Assembly: GCF_021653975.1 (NCBI RefSeq)
Contig: NZ_JAJKFK010000004.1
Location: 618,936 to 682,935 of the forward strand
Direction: 5' to 3'
DNA: 64,000 nucleotides
From: Amycolatopsis sp. GM8
GTDB taxonomy: Bacteria > Actinomycetota > Actinomycetes > Mycobacteriales > Pseudonocardiaceae
The first letter of the stretch is position 1; every line of letters starts with the position of its first letter. Below, one piece after another: positions 1-9,014 of this stretch. The notes beneath the pieces are model-generated. The model had not been told where the DNA came from. It saw only the letters and a list, made by a program, of their open reading frames with translations, and searched no databases. The position numbers and the translations under genes are program-made.

Positions 1-1143
1 GTCCGCGTCTTCGGCGACATCGACCTCGCCGAGGAGGCGGTCCAGGACGCGTTCGCCGCGGCCCTGAAGCACTGGCCGGCGGCCGGGCTCCCGCCGAGCC
101 CGGCCGGCTGGATCATCACCACCGCCCGCAACCGCACCATCGACCGGCTGCGGCGCGAGTCCTCCCGCGAGGACCGGCACGCCGAGGCCGCGCTGCTGCA
201 CGCGGACAGCCCGGCCGAGGAGGGACCCGTGCGGGACGAACGGCTGCGCCTCATCTTCACCTGCTGCCATCCGGCGCTCGCCCCGGCCGCCCGGGTCGCG
301 CTCACCCTGCGGCTGCTCGGCGGGCTCACCACCGCCGAGATCGCCCGCGCCTTCCTCGTGCCGGAAACCACGATGGCGCAACGGATCGTGCGCGCCAAGG
401 CCAAGATCCGGGACGCCCGCATCCCCTACCGCGTGCCGCGCGACGCCGACCTGCCCGACCGGCTGCGCGCGGTGCTCGCGGTCGTCTACCTGATCTTCAC
501 CGAGGGCCACACCGCCAGCTCGGGCGACCGGCTGGTGCGCGACGAGCTGTGCGCGGAGGCGGTGCGGCTGGGCCGGGTGCTCGCCGAGCTGATGCCCGAC
601 GAGCCCGAGGTGCTGGGCCTGCTCGCGCTGATGCTGCTCACCGAGTCCCGGCGCGGCGCCCGGACCGGACCGGGCGGGGAGCTGATCCCGTTGGCGGCAC
701 AGGATCGCGCACGGTGGGACCGCGAGCTGATCGCGGAAGGGCAGTCCCTCGTCCGCCGCTGCCTGCGGCGCGGACAGCCCGGGCCGTACCAGCTCCAGGC
801 CGCGATCAACGCCGTGCACAGCGACGCCCCCACCGCCGCGGACACCGGCTGGGGCCAGATCGTCCAGCTCTACGACCAGTTGCTGGCCGTCAGCCCGACA
901 CCGGTCACGGCCCTGAACCGGGCGGTCGCGGTCGCGGAGGTCGAGGGGCCGGCTGTCGCGCTGCGTCTCGTCGACGACCTGGACCTCGCGAACTACCACC
1001 TGTTCCACGCGATCCGCGCCGATCTGTTGCGGCGCCTCGGCCGCGACGCGGAAGCCGTCGAGGCGTACGAGGCCGCGATCGCCCGGACCGAGAACGCCGC
1101 CGAGCGGACCTTCCTGCGACGCCAGGCCGACCGCGGCCGGTAG
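1..1143 (+). CDS. ECF sigma factor of the DUF6596/ECF42 type, 5' truncated by window edge
   Basis: The frame is open from the first base, so the start codon lies outside the window. The visible part begins inside sigma region 2 ([19 protein letters not shown], then a [16 protein letters not shown] stretch). Region 4 follows ([28 protein letters not shown]), and then a long C-terminal extension of about 200 residues with the CCHPAL motif and alpha-helical, TPR-like sequence ending in a [20 protein letters not shown] stretch. That extension is typical of ECF42 sigma factors. In actinobacteria these usually sit beside a small YCII/DGPF-domain gene, which would be upstream, outside the window. 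The role is to direct RNA polymerase to a small regulon; the targets cannot be read from this sequence. The family call is firm and the biological role unknown. Confidence 0.9.
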   Translation, partial: VRVFGDIDLAEEAVQDAFAAALKHWPAAGLPPSPAGWIITTARNRTIDRLRRESSREDRHAEAALLHADSPAEEGPVRDERLRLIFTCCHPALAPAARVALTLRLLGGLTTAEIARAFLVPETTMAQRIVRAKAKIRDARIPYRVPRDADLPDRLRAVLAVVYLIFTEGHTASSGDRLVRDELCAEAVRLGRVLAELMPDEPEVLGLLALMLLTESRRGARTGPGGELIPLAAQDRARWDRELIAEGQSLVRRCLRRGQPGPYQLQAAINAVHSDAPTAADTGWGQIVQLYDQLLAVSPTPVTALNRAVAVAEVEGPAVALRLVDDLDLANYHLFHAIRADLLRRLGRDAEAVEAYEAAIARTENAAERTFLRRQADRGR

Positions 1144-1271
1144 CCGGTCATGGTGAACGTCATCAGCAGGTCCGCCGCGACGCCCAGCGCCCACACGATC
1201 CACGGCACGATGCCGAGCCCGATCGGTCCGGTTCCAGGTGCCCGACGGCCGCCGCCATGATCACCGGCCAA
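1144..1271 (-). other. Possible remnant of a membrane-protein gene
   Basis: The minus strand of this gap reads through a short hydrophobic stretch (IGLGIVPWIVWALGVAADLL) that looks like one transmembrane helix. It has no convincing ribosome site, and its continuation only mirrors the end of the sigma factor gene. It may be the degraded end of a neighbouring membrane-protein gene, or chance. Otherwise I see nothing in the space between the sigma factor and the GntR gene. Confidence 0.2.
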
Positions 1272-1344
1272 GCATCAGGGCCGCCCGCAGTCGGTGCGGT
1301 CAATATCGGGATGGCTGAGCCACTCATCCACTACGCTGGGCGGC

Positions 1345-2049
1345 GTGTCCGATCCGCTCCGCCCGGTCACCCGGCCGCGCCTGTACGAGCAGGTGGTGAC
1401 ACAGCTGCGCGAGTACGCCGACGCGGCGGGCCTCCGGTCCGGCGACCGGCTGCCGTCCGAGCGGGATCTCGCCGACCGGCTGCGGATCAGCCGCGCCTCG
1501 CTGAAGCAGGCCATCGTGGTGCTCGAAGTGCAGGGCCTGGTGGAGATCCGGCACGGCGGCGGTACGTATCTGCGCACCGACAGCCTGCACCCGGAGCCGG
1601 TGGAGAAGCTCGTCGAACGGCGGCGGCGCCTGCCCGACGTGCTCGACGCGCGCGAGGCGATCGAGACCAAACTCGCGGAGCTGGCCGCGACCCGGCGGAC
1701 CGAGGCCGATCTCGACGCGATCGACGCGGCGCTCGCCGTGATGCGCGCCGAGATCGAGGGCGGGACGTTGGGTGAGGAAGGGGACCGCCGGTTCCACGCC
1801 GCGGTGACCGCCGCCGCGCACAGCGAGCTGCTCGCGGACTTCATGGGCAGGATCGCCGGCCAGATCGCCGAAACGCGGCGCGAGTCGCTGCACCAGCCCG
1901 GCCGGCCGCCGCGGTCGCTCGCCCAGCACACCGCCATCGCCGAGGCGATCCGCGCGGGCCACCCGGCCGCCGCGGCCGAGGCGATGCGGACCCATCTGGA
2001 GACCGTCCGCCGGGTGCGGCTGCTGAGCTGGAACCCGGACGAGGCATGA
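1345..2049 (+). CDS. GntR/FadR-family transcriptional regulator
   Basis: A 234-residue protein with an N-terminal winged helix (LYEQVVTQLREYADAAGL, then SGDRLPSERDLADRLRISRASLKQAI, then a wing with IRHGGGTYLRT) and a C-terminal all-helical FCD ligand-binding domain (DAREAIETKLAELAA, RFHAAVTAAAHSELL, HTAIAEAIRAGHPAAAAEAMRTHLE). I chose the GTG at 1345 (SDPLRPVTRPRLYEQ) because it gives the usual FadR-type N-terminus. A frame extension to 1294 encodes non-conserved residues. It lies 67 bp upstream of an acetamidase/formamidase-like gene on the same strand and probably controls it, responding to a carboxylate or related metabolite. The ligand is not predictable. Confidence 0.9.
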   Translation: MSDPLRPVTRPRLYEQVVTQLREYADAAGLRSGDRLPSERDLADRLRISRASLKQAIVVLEVQGLVEIRHGGGTYLRTDSLHPEPVEKLVERRRRLPDVLDAREAIETKLAELAATRRTEADLDAIDAALAVMRAEIEGGTLGEEGDRRFHAAVTAAAHSELLADFMGRIAGQIAETRRESLHQPGRPPRSLAQHTAIAEAIRAGHPAAAAEAMRTHLETVRRVRLLSWNPDEA

Positions 2050-2116
2050 CCGGAGGCACCGCACGCAGCGAGCGCGACCTCCGGGAGCGCCGCGAGGAGG
2101 ACCGACCGGGTGCGGG

Positions 2117-3043
2117 GTGTCCCGCATGACACAGCGCCGTCTCGACGCCACCCCGGACACCACCGTCGACGTGTTCAGCCGCGACACCCCGGTGGCGCTC
2201 ACCGTCGATCCCGGCGACACCGTCGTCGTGTCCTCTTTGGACGCACACGGCTCGCTCGAGCGGCAGCGCGTGCCCGGTGAGGACGTGCCGAAGATGTTCG
2301 AACCACGCCGCGGCCACTGTCTCACCGGGCCGATCGAGGTCCGCGGCGCCGAGCCCGGCGACGTCCTCGCGGTGCGGTTGAGGTCGATCCGGCCGGGCGA
2401 GTGGGGCTGGACGGTCGCCGCGGCGAAGGACAACTGGCTGTCCCGGCGCCTCGGCGTCGCGGACGGCCCGCCGGCCTGGCTGCTGTGGGAACTCGACGGC
2501 GAGACGGGCACGAACCAGCTGGGGCACAAGGTTTCCCTCGCCCCGTTCCTCGGCGTCATCGGCCTGCCGCCCGCGGAACCCGGCGCGCACTCGACGATCC
2601 CGCCACGCGCGGCCGGTGGCGGCAACATCGACTGCCGCGAGCTGGTCGCCGGGTCGACGCTGTACCTGCCGGTCACCGTGCCGGGCGCGCGTCTCCTGCT
2701 CGGCGACGGCCACGCCGCCCAGGGCGACGGGGAGGTCAGCGGCACCGCGATCGAATGCCCGATGACCACCGAGGCCGTGCTCGACGTGCTGCCCTCCGCG
2801 CCGGTACCGGGGATTCACGCGGAAACCCCGCGCGGGCGGGTCACGTTCGGCTTCTCGGCGGATCTCAACGAGGCCACCGGCGACGCCCTCGCCGCGATGG
2901 TGAGCTGGCTGCAGGTGCTGCACGACCTCGACCGCCCGACCGCGCTGGCGCTCGCGAGCCCGTCGGTGGACCTGCGGGTCACCCAGATCGCGAACGGCAC
3001 CTGGGGGGTACACGCCGTACTCCCGCGCGACGCGATCCGCTGA
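2117..3043 (+). CDS. Acetamidase/formamidase family amidohydrolase
   Basis: A 308-residue protein of the FmdA/AmdA family, which hydrolyses short amides to ammonia and a carboxylate. Family features are the DTVVVSSLDAHG segment, the TGPIEVRGAEPGDVLAVRL segment, a glycine-rich PPRAAGGGNIDCRELVAGS stretch, and the GDGHAAQGDGEVSGTAIE core that carries metal/active-site residues. Starts are possible at GTG 2117 or ATG 2126; a GAGGAGG ribosome site ends at 2100. The GntR regulator just upstream is probably its regulator. The true substrate may be another amide, since the family is broad and often misnamed. Confidence 0.88.
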   Translation: MSRMTQRRLDATPDTTVDVFSRDTPVALTVDPGDTVVVSSLDAHGSLERQRVPGEDVPKMFEPRRGHCLTGPIEVRGAEPGDVLAVRLRSIRPGEWGWTVAAAKDNWLSRRLGVADGPPAWLLWELDGETGTNQLGHKVSLAPFLGVIGLPPAEPGAHSTIPPRAAGGGNIDCRELVAGSTLYLPVTVPGARLLLGDGHAAQGDGEVSGTAIECPMTTEAVLDVLPSAPVPGIHAETPRGRVTFGFSADLNEATGDALAAMVSWLQVLHDLDRPTALALASPSVDLRVTQIANGTWGVHAVLPRDAIR

Positions 3044-3062
3044 AGCCTGCTAATAAGGAGGC

Positions 3063-3845
3063 GTGCGGGTCGGCCGGTGGGGATGTCTGGTGCTCGTCCT
3101 CGTCGTGATCGCGGGTGGCGTGACGTGGGGCTGGCTCGCGTCGCGCAAACCGCCGCCGCCGACCTGCTCGTTCGCCGACTACAGCATGGATCCCGACCAG
3201 GCACAGGCCGCAGCGACGATCGCCGCGGTCGGGGCCCGGCTCGGCGTGCCGGATCACGCCGTGACGGTCGCCCTCGCGACGGCCATGCAGGAGTCGAAGC
3301 TGCGCAACCTGACCGGCGGCGACCGGGACTCGGCGGGGCTGTTCCAGCAGCGCCCGAGCCAGGGCTGGGGGACGTATGAGCAGGTCACGAACCCGGTCTA
3401 CGCGGCGACGGCGTTCTACCAGCGGCTCGAGCAGCAGAAGAACTGGACGGAGCTGACCGTCACGCAGGCCGCGCAGCTGGTGCAGCGCTCCGCGGCGCCC
3501 GACGCGTATGCCCAGTGGGAGCCCGAGGCCCGCGCGCTCGCGGGCGCGCTGACGGGCCAGGCCCCGGGCACGTTCACCTGCCGCGATCTGGTGCTCGGCA
3601 ACGCGACCCCGGCGGCCCTGATCGCGGCCGCGAACGCCGAGCTGGGCACCGCGGTGTTCACCGGCTCGCACGGCCCGGCGGAGGGCTGGGCGCGGGCGAC
3701 CTGGCTGGTCGCGAACGCCACCCGCTTCGCTGTCGACCGGGTCACCTTCGACGGCCAGACCTGGACCGCGTCCGGCGGCGCGTGGTCGGCCACCGCCCCC
3801 GCCGACGGCCGCCTCACCCTGCACCAGGCCGCCCCGTCGTCCTGA
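3063..3845 (+). CDS. Membrane-anchored protein with a lysozyme-like/transglycosylase-like segment
   Basis: A 260-residue protein. Residues about 7-26 form one hydrophobic helix (signal anchor or uncleaved signal). The segment DHAVTVALATAMQESKLRNL, followed by GGDRDSAGLFQQRPSQGWG, resembles the catalytic Glu region of lytic transglycosylase/resuscitation-type folds seen in many secreted actinobacterial proteins. The C-terminal third (NATPAALIAAANAELGTAVF onward) has no recognised family. GTG 3063 sits almost directly after AAGGAGG (3055-3061), unusually close, so GTG 3090 is an alternative. Its place next to a penicillin-binding protein, convergently arranged, fits a cell-wall role, but enzymatic activity is an inference. 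Confidence 0.75.
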   Translation: MRVGRWGCLVLVLVVIAGGVTWGWLASRKPPPPTCSFADYSMDPDQAQAAATIAAVGARLGVPDHAVTVALATAMQESKLRNLTGGDRDSAGLFQQRPSQGWGTYEQVTNPVYAATAFYQRLEQQKNWTELTVTQAAQLVQRSAAPDAYAQWEPEARALAGALTGQAPGTFTCRDLVLGNATPAALIAAANAELGTAVFTGSHGPAEGWARATWLVANATRFAVDRVTFDGQTWTASGGAWSATAPADGRLTLHQAAPSS

Positions 3846-3940
3846 ACGTCGAACTCGCCGTCCTGAACGTACGACTCGCGGGTCCTGAGCGTCGGACTCG
3901 CCGGCACACCCCGCGAGTCCGACGCTCGCGACGGTGAGTC
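3840..3940. repeat. Tandem ~21-bp intergenic repeat between convergent genes
   Basis: Copies of a unit close to CGTCGGACTCGCGGTCCTGA are arrayed head to tail, with starts near 3848, 3869 and 3891. Inverted copies follow from about 3913 and 3933. The same 21-bp unit occurs as a head-to-tail array at 23735-23797. It fills the gap between two convergent genes and includes a strong hairpin. Confidence 0.75.
3887..3927. terminator. Bidirectional hairpin terminator candidate
   Basis: The stem is a perfect 15-bp inverted repeat, GAGCGTCGGACTCGC (3887-3901) with GCGAGTCCGACGCTC (3913-3927), and an 11-nt loop. There is no T-tract, as is common for actinobacterial terminators. It is well placed to stop transcription from both convergent neighbours. 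Confidence 0.65.
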
Positions 3941-3950
3941 CGACGGTCGG

Positions 3951-6188
3951 TCAGCCGGTGATGGGGCGGTGGCGGGAGGTGGGGGTCGTCGTGTCCGTGG
4001 GGGTGTCCGTGGGGCAGTCGCCCAGTTGCGGGAAGCAGGTCGGCGGCGGGCTGTTCGTGTGCCGCGGGCGGCTCCACGGAGGCGTGAACGTGTCGGTCGG
4101 CGGCGTCGTCTCCGTCGGGCTGTCCGAGGTCGGCTCCGACGAGCTCGTCGGCGGCGGGGCGGTCGTCGTCGGGGTCGTCAGGTCCGGCGCGTCCGGGAAC
4201 TGCATCGCCGTCTTCCCGTGCAGGTACGTCTCCATGTACGACTGCCAGATGTAGCCCGGTTCCTCGCGCCCGTACACGTCGTAACCGTGCGCCTTGCCCT
4301 TGCCGTTGTGGTAGTTCCCGTAGATCGGCGCCGGCTGCTTCTTGTTGCCGAACCAGACCGCGGTCACCACCTGCGGCGTGAACCCGACCATCCACGCCTC
4401 CGAGTTGTGCCCGGTGTCCTTGAACTGCGCGGTGCCCGTCTTCGCCGCGACCGGCCGCGAATCCGCCAGCCCGTCACCCGAGGACGAAGCCACCGACGTC
4501 ATCGACTGTGTCACGATCGACGAGATCGCCGAGTTCGTCGTCGGATCCGAGGAGAACGCCGGTTTCGGCGTGGTCGTGAAGCCGTACACCGGCTGCCCGC
4601 TGTCGTCGGTCACACGCGCCACCATGTGCAACGGCACGTACTGCCCGTTCGCCGCGAAGGTCGCATATCCCTGCGCCTGGTCGATCGGCCGCACCCCGTA
4701 CTGCCCGATCGAGATGCCCAGCTCCGTCGTCCCGGTACCGGTCCCATCGGCCTTGTCGTTCTGCAGCGAGTCGTACGTCGCGCCGAGCGAGGTCGTGATC
4801 TGCTTGGGAATCCCGGCATCCCACGCCGCCTGCCGCACGTTCGACACGCCGACGTCCGCGCCCATCCGGTAGAACACCGTGTTCACCGACTGGGTCATCG
4901 CGTCCTTGACGTTGATCTGCGGCGCGCCCTCGCCGTCGGAGTTGTGCACCAGCTGGCCGGCGATGGTCTGGTTGTCGCTGCCGTCGTAGACGGTGTTCAG
5001 CCCGATCTTGTCCGGCTGCGCCCGCACCCCGGCCGCCAGCACGTACGGTTTGAACGACGAACCGGGCTGCTGCGGCGTCGTCGCGAGGTCGTACGACGTC
5101 GAACCGTCGCCGCCGTAGTAGGCGAGGATCTCGCCGGTCTGCGGGTTCGCCGACACCAGCGCGCTGCCCTCGTCGGGATATTCCTTGTCCGCGTCCATGA
5201 TCTTGGTGACCGCCTGCTCGGCGGCGGCCTGCGCGTCCGGCTTGACGGTGAGGTAGATCTTCGCGCCCTTCGCGGTCAGCGACTGCTCCGAATAGCCCGC
5301 CGCCGCCAGCTCCGCGAACGTCTCGGACACGATGTACTGCCGGTCCGCGAGCCCCGACCCGCCGTTCTTCGCCGTGGTCGGCACCGGCGTCGGGAACTGC
5401 GCCGAGGCCACCTCGGCCGGCGTGATCCAGTGGTTCGCCAGCATCCGCCCCATCACGTAGGTGTAGCGGCGTTGCTGGTACGCCGGGTTGTCCGACTGGC
5501 CCGGCAGCTGGACCAGGCCCGCGAGCAGCGCCGCCTGCTCGTTGGTCAGCTGCGACACGTCCTCGTTGTAGTAGGCCTTCGCCGCCGCGCCGATCCCGTA
5601 CGCGCCGCGTCCGAAGTAGACGATGTTCAGGTACGCGGTCAGGATGTCTTCCTTGGTGTAGGTCCGGGTCATCTTGTACGACTGGACCACCTCGGTGAAC
5701 TTCCGCGACAGCGTCGGATCGTCGTTGCCGGTCGCCTGCTTGACGTACTCCTGCCCGATGGTCGAGCCGCCGCCGGTGCCGCCGGTGAGGCGGTTCCACA
5801 CCGTGCGCAGGATCGCCTTGATGTCGAAGCCCGAGTTCGTCATGAACGTCTCGTCCTCGGCCGCGATCTGCGCGTTCTTCATCGACTGCGGGATCTGGTC
5901 CCACGTCACGACCGTGTGGCTGCTCTCCGTGGACTTCGTGTACAGCGTCGAACCGTCGGCGTAGTACAGCGTGACCGGCTGGTTCAGGCTCGCCGCGAGC
6001 GCGTTCGGGTCCGGCACGTCCACCATGAAGTACGCGACGACGAACGTCGCCACCGGGACGAACATGCCGAGCCCCAGCACGACGTACAGGGTCCGGCGCA
6101 CCCGGCGCCAGAGCTTCTGGCGCCGGTGCGCCTCGGGCCACCGCGTCGCGCGGGGTGGCACGTGTCGATAGGCACCGCCGTAGTCCAC
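3951..6188 (-). CDS. Bifunctional class A penicillin-binding protein
   Basis: A 745-residue membrane protein that polymerises glycan strands and cross-links peptides in peptidoglycan. The order is a basic cytoplasmic tail, one transmembrane helix at about 34-56, a GT51 glycosyltransferase domain (about 85-270) with the catalytic Glu111 in EDETFMTNSGFD and the GGSTIGQEYVKQ motif, then a transpeptidase domain with SSFK (Ser377-Lys380), SVN (434-436) and KTGTAQF (Lys583). The last 80 residues are a Pro/Thr-rich extracellular tail. The first GT51 motif reads EDE rather than the more usual EDQ/EDR. This is the usual actinobacterial PonA type. It appears monocistronic, with a separate promoter region upstream at 6189-6301. 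Confidence 0.96.
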   Translation of the reverse strand: MDYGGAYRHVPPRATRWPEAHRRQKLWRRVRRTLYVVLGLGMFVPVATFVVAYFMVDVPDPNALAASLNQPVTLYYADGSTLYTKSTESSHTVVTWDQIPQSMKNAQIAAEDETFMTNSGFDIKAILRTVWNRLTGGTGGGSTIGQEYVKQATGNDDPTLSRKFTEVVQSYKMTRTYTKEDILTAYLNIVYFGRGAYGIGAAAKAYYNEDVSQLTNEQAALLAGLVQLPGQSDNPAYQQRRYTYVMGRMLANHWITPAEVASAQFPTPVPTTAKNGGSGLADRQYIVSETFAELAAAGYSEQSLTAKGAKIYLTVKPDAQAAAEQAVTKIMDADKEYPDEGSALVSANPQTGEILAYYGGDGSTSYDLATTPQQPGSSFKPYVLAAGVRAQPDKIGLNTVYDGSDNQTIAGQLVHNSDGEGAPQINVKDAMTQSVNTVFYRMGADVGVSNVRQAAWDAGIPKQITTSLGATYDSLQNDKADGTGTGTTELGISIGQYGVRPIDQAQGYATFAANGQYVPLHMVARVTDDSGQPVYGFTTTPKPAFSSDPTTNSAISSIVTQSMTSVASSSGDGLADSRPVAAKTGTAQFKDTGHNSEAWMVGFTPQVVTAVWFGNKKQPAPIYGNYHNGKGKAHGYDVYGREEPGYIWQSYMETYLHGKTAMQFPDAPDLTTPTTTAPPPTSSSEPTSDSPTETTPPTDTFTPPWSRPRHTNSPPPTCFPQLGDCPTDTPTDTTTPTSRHRPITG

Positions 6189-6301
6189 GAGTCGACCTCC
6201 GCACTGTCACACGCGGCTGCCGGCGAAGTGGTTCGGCCGCACGCTGAAATTTCCGTCCGTCACTGTAATGGGCGGCGGAACACAGTGTGCCTACGGTGGT
6301 G

Positions 6302-7522
6302 TCAGTTCCGTGAAAGGAGGCCGTGCGGGTCGAGCACGTACTTGCGGGCGGCGCCCTCGTCGAACTCGTGGTACCCGCGCGGTGCCTCGGCGAGCGGGAT
6401 CGGCGTCGCGTTGACGGCCTTCGCGATCTGCACCCTGTCGTGCAGGATCGCCATCATCAGCCGCCGGTGGTACTTCATCACCGGGCACTGACCGGTGGTG
6501 AAGGCGTGCGATTTCGCCCAGCCCAGGCCGATCCGGACCGACAGCGAACCCTCGCGCGCCGCCGCGTCCGCCGCACCCGGGTCGCCTGTGACATACAGGC
6601 CGGGGATGCCCAGCGCGCCGCCGGCCCGGGTGATGTCCATCAGCGAATTGAGTACGGTGGCCGGTTTTTCCGTTTGCGCGTCCCGGCCGTGGCCGCGGGC
6701 CTCGAACCCGACCGCGTCCACCCCGCAGTCCACCTCGGGGGTGTGCAGGATCTCGGCGATCTGGTCCTTCGGGTCGCCCAGTGACACGTCCACGGTCTCG
6801 CAGCCGAACGAACGGGCCTGGGCGAGCCGGCCCTGGTTGAGGTCGCCGACGATGACCACCGCCGCGCCCAGCAGCTGCGCCGAGGCGGCGGCCGCGAGCC
6901 CGACCGGTCCCGCGCCCGCGATGTACACCGTCGAACCGACCGTGACACCGGCGGTCACGCAGCCGTGGAACCCCGTCGGGAAGATGTCCGACAGCATCGT
7001 CAGGTCGAGGATCTTCTCCATCGCCTGGTCCTTGTCGGGGAACTTCAGCACGTTCCAGTCCGCGTACGGGACCAGCACGTAGTCCGCCTGCCCGCCGACC
7101 CAGCCGCCCATGTCCACGTACCCGTAGGCCGAGCCCGGCCGGTCCGGGTTGACGTTCAGGCAGATGCCGGTCTTGCCTTCCTTGCAGTTGCGGCACCGCC
7201 CGCACGCGATGTTGAACGGCACCGACACCAGGTCGCCCTTGTGTACGAACTCCACGTCCCGGCCCGTCTCCACCACCTCGCCGGTGATCTCGTGCCCCAG
7301 CACCAGACCCTGCGGGGCGGTCGTGCGCCCCCGCACCATGTGCTGGTCGCTGCCGCAGATGTTCGTCGCCACGCTCTTGAGGATCACACCGTGGGGGACT
7401 TCCCGCCCCACGTTCGCCTTGTTCACGCCGGGCCCGTCGTGCAGGACGAAGGTCGGATAGTCGATCTCCTGAACCTCGACGGTGCCCTTGCCGACGTACG
7501 CAACGGCCTTGTTGCCCGTCAT
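6302..7522 (-). CDS. fdhA: Glutathione-independent formaldehyde dehydrogenase (zinc, NAD-dependent)
   Basis: A 406-residue long-chain zinc dehydrogenase. Catalytic-zinc residues Cys56 (TNICGSDQH) and His77-Glu78 (GHEITGEV) are present. So are the structural zinc cysteines 107, 110, 113 and 121 and a Rossmann glycine motif (IAGAGPVGLAAA). The tightly conserved FNIACGRCRNC and GLGWAKSHAFTTGQ segments match the formaldehyde dehydrogenase/dismutase branch, which works without a thiol cofactor. I chose ATG 7522 (MTGNKAVAYVGKG) because this is the conserved family start and GAGGT precedes it. It diverges from doxX across a 182-bp gap. A role in detoxifying formaldehyde or other short aldehydes is likely. 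Confidence 0.93.
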   Translation of the reverse strand: MTGNKAVAYVGKGTVEVQEIDYPTFVLHDGPGVNKANVGREVPHGVILKSVATNICGSDQHMVRGRTTAPQGLVLGHEITGEVVETGRDVEFVHKGDLVSVPFNIACGRCRNCKEGKTGICLNVNPDRPGSAYGYVDMGGWVGGQADYVLVPYADWNVLKFPDKDQAMEKILDLTMLSDIFPTGFHGCVTAGVTVGSTVYIAGAGPVGLAAAASAQLLGAAVVIVGDLNQGRLAQARSFGCETVDVSLGDPKDQIAEILHTPEVDCGVDAVGFEARGHGRDAQTEKPATVLNSLMDITRAGGALGIPGLYVTGDPGAADAAAREGSLSVRIGLGWAKSHAFTTGQCPVMKYHRRLMMAILHDRVQIAKAVNATPIPLAEAPRGYHEFDEGAARKYVLDPHGLLSRN

Positions 7523-7704
7523 CGTGCACCTCGTTTCGTCATCGAACGGATGTCCGACCACGGTATCGCCATCCGCGAAGGCCCGCAGTCCCTCCATTGT
7601 GGACACAAGGAGAAGTGGCCGGAAAAAATCTTGGCAGCCGTGTCGATTCCGGCCGGGTCCGGTTCGACGTACTGGCAAAGGAACCCGCTGGGAAGGAAAT
7701 CGTC

Positions 7705-8154
7705 ATGACTCAGACCACCATCGCCCCCGTCACCCGCAAGGTCACCGCCGGCAAGCCCGTCGAGTACGCGCTGACCGCGCTACGGCTGGTGTCCGGCTTC
7801 CTGTTCGCGTGCCACGGCGCGCAGGGTCTCGGCGCCTTCGGTGGCGTCGACGGCCAGGGCACCGCGGTCCCGTTCGGGATGTGGCCCGGCTGGTGGGCCA
7901 GCGTCATCGAACTGGTCGCCGGCGCGCTGATCTGCGTCGGCCTCGGCACCAGGGCCGCCGCGCTGGTGTCGTCCGGCGTGATGGCGTACGCGTATTTCAG
8001 CGTGCACCAGCCGGTCGGCCTGCTGCCGCTGCAGAACATGGGCGAGCCGGCCGCACTCTATGCGTGGATCTTCCTGCTGATCGCGGCCGCCGGCCCGGGC
8101 CGGCTCGCGCTGTCCCACCTCGTCAACCGGAAGACGTCCCGCTCGGGGAGTTGA
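7705..8154 (+). CDS. DoxX family membrane protein
   Basis: A 149-residue protein with four predicted transmembrane helices. It carries the DoxX hallmarks: ALTALRLVSGFLFACHGAQG in the first helix, WASVIELVAGALICVGLGTR in the second, an AYFSVHQP motif in the third and a final YAWIFLLIAAAGPGRLALS helix. ATG 7705 follows GGAAGGA (7691-7697). DoxX proteins are small inner-membrane proteins of uncertain role, linked to oxidative stress and thiol or quinone chemistry. It is transcribed divergently from fdhA and is followed by a strong hairpin, so it is probably a single-gene unit. Confidence 0.88.
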   Translation: MTQTTIAPVTRKVTAGKPVEYALTALRLVSGFLFACHGAQGLGAFGGVDGQGTAVPFGMWPGWWASVIELVAGALICVGLGTRAAALVSSGVMAYAYFSVHQPVGLLPLQNMGEPAALYAWIFLLIAAAGPGRLALSHLVNRKTSRSGS

Positions 8155-8166
8155 GGCACCTGTGAT

Positions 8167-8202
8167 CGCCCCGGCCGGGGGTGGCCTCCGCCGGCCGGGG
8201 CG
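8167..8202 (+). terminator. Hairpin terminator candidate after doxX
   Basis: CGCCCCGGCCGG (8167-8178) pairs perfectly with CCGGCCGGGGCG (8191-8202) around a 12-nt loop. There is no T-tract. It lies 12 bp after the doxX stop codon. Confidence 0.55.
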
Positions 8203-8228
8203 GCTCGCGCGGTTGCCACAATCGCGGT

Positions 8229-8815
8229 ATGACTCCCGAAGAGCTGCTGACCACCACCCGGACCGTTCGCAAGCGCCTCGACCTGACCCGCCCCGTGCCT
8301 CGTGAACTCGTCGAGAAGGCGCTGACGTGGGCGCTGCAGGCGCCGAGCGCGTCTAACCGCCAGTCCTGGCGCTGGATCGTGGTGACCGACGCCGGGCAGC
8401 GGGCGCGGCTCGCGGAGCTGTACCGGCGTTCGTTCGAGCCTTACCGCGCGACGAAGGTCAGCCCGGAGGAGCAGTACGCGGGCGATCACGCGCGGATCGC
8501 CGTGCAGCACCGGGTCGTCGACAGCTCGGACTACCTGTCCGAGCACATGGCCGAGGTGCCGGTGCTGGTGATCCCCGCGATCGTGGTGCCCGGCGGCGAG
8601 CCGGCGGCCGGCAGCCAGGCCGGGCTGTGGGGGTCGATCCTGCCGGCCGCATGGAGCTACACCTGGCGCACGAGAAGGAAGCCGCCGAAGTCCTCGGCCT
8701 ACCGGACGACGTACGGCAGGGCGCGCTCATCCCGACGGCTTACTACACAGGCGAAACCTTCAAACCCGCCGCGCGGCAGCCGCTTTCCGAGGTGCTGCAC
8801 TACGACCGCTGGTAG
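8229..8815 (+). pseudogene. Nitroreductase family protein, disrupted by an internal deletion/frameshift
   Basis: The first part, from ATG 8229, encodes a good nitroreductase N-terminus (TTRTVRKRLDLTRPVPRELV, ALQAPSASNRQSWRWIVVTD, and later GSQAGLWGSILPAAWSY). At about 8655-8665 the reading frame changes. The expected C-terminus continues in another frame (LHLAHEKEAAEVLGLPDDV through EVLHYDRW) and stops at 8815. The conserved segment that normally joins these halves, roughly 12-15 residues, is missing, so this is a deletion plus frameshift rather than a single-base sequencing slip. Upstream of the lesion the frame stays open into the MMPL gene. The flavin-binding protein is probably not made. 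Confidence 0.85.
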
Positions 8816-9014
8816 CGACCCGCCGGACAGTCCATTATGGATGATTGTTGCTCCTTGGCCGGAATATGCTGAGGCGCAAGAACTTCTGTCCGTCCACACC
8901 GGGGTCAACCCTGATATTCCCCTGATTCCCGCCGCCGTACCGGTTTTCCCCCATCGGCGTGGGTTAGCTTCCCCGCGACAGGGGAAAGTCCACACAGGGC
9001 ACAGGGGAGCCGAA

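Noticed and set aside
3969..6491. A plus-strand open frame of 840 codons opposite the penicillin-binding protein gene
   Set aside because: The minus strand encodes a complete class A PBP with all motifs. The plus-strand product is low-complexity Arg-rich sequence.
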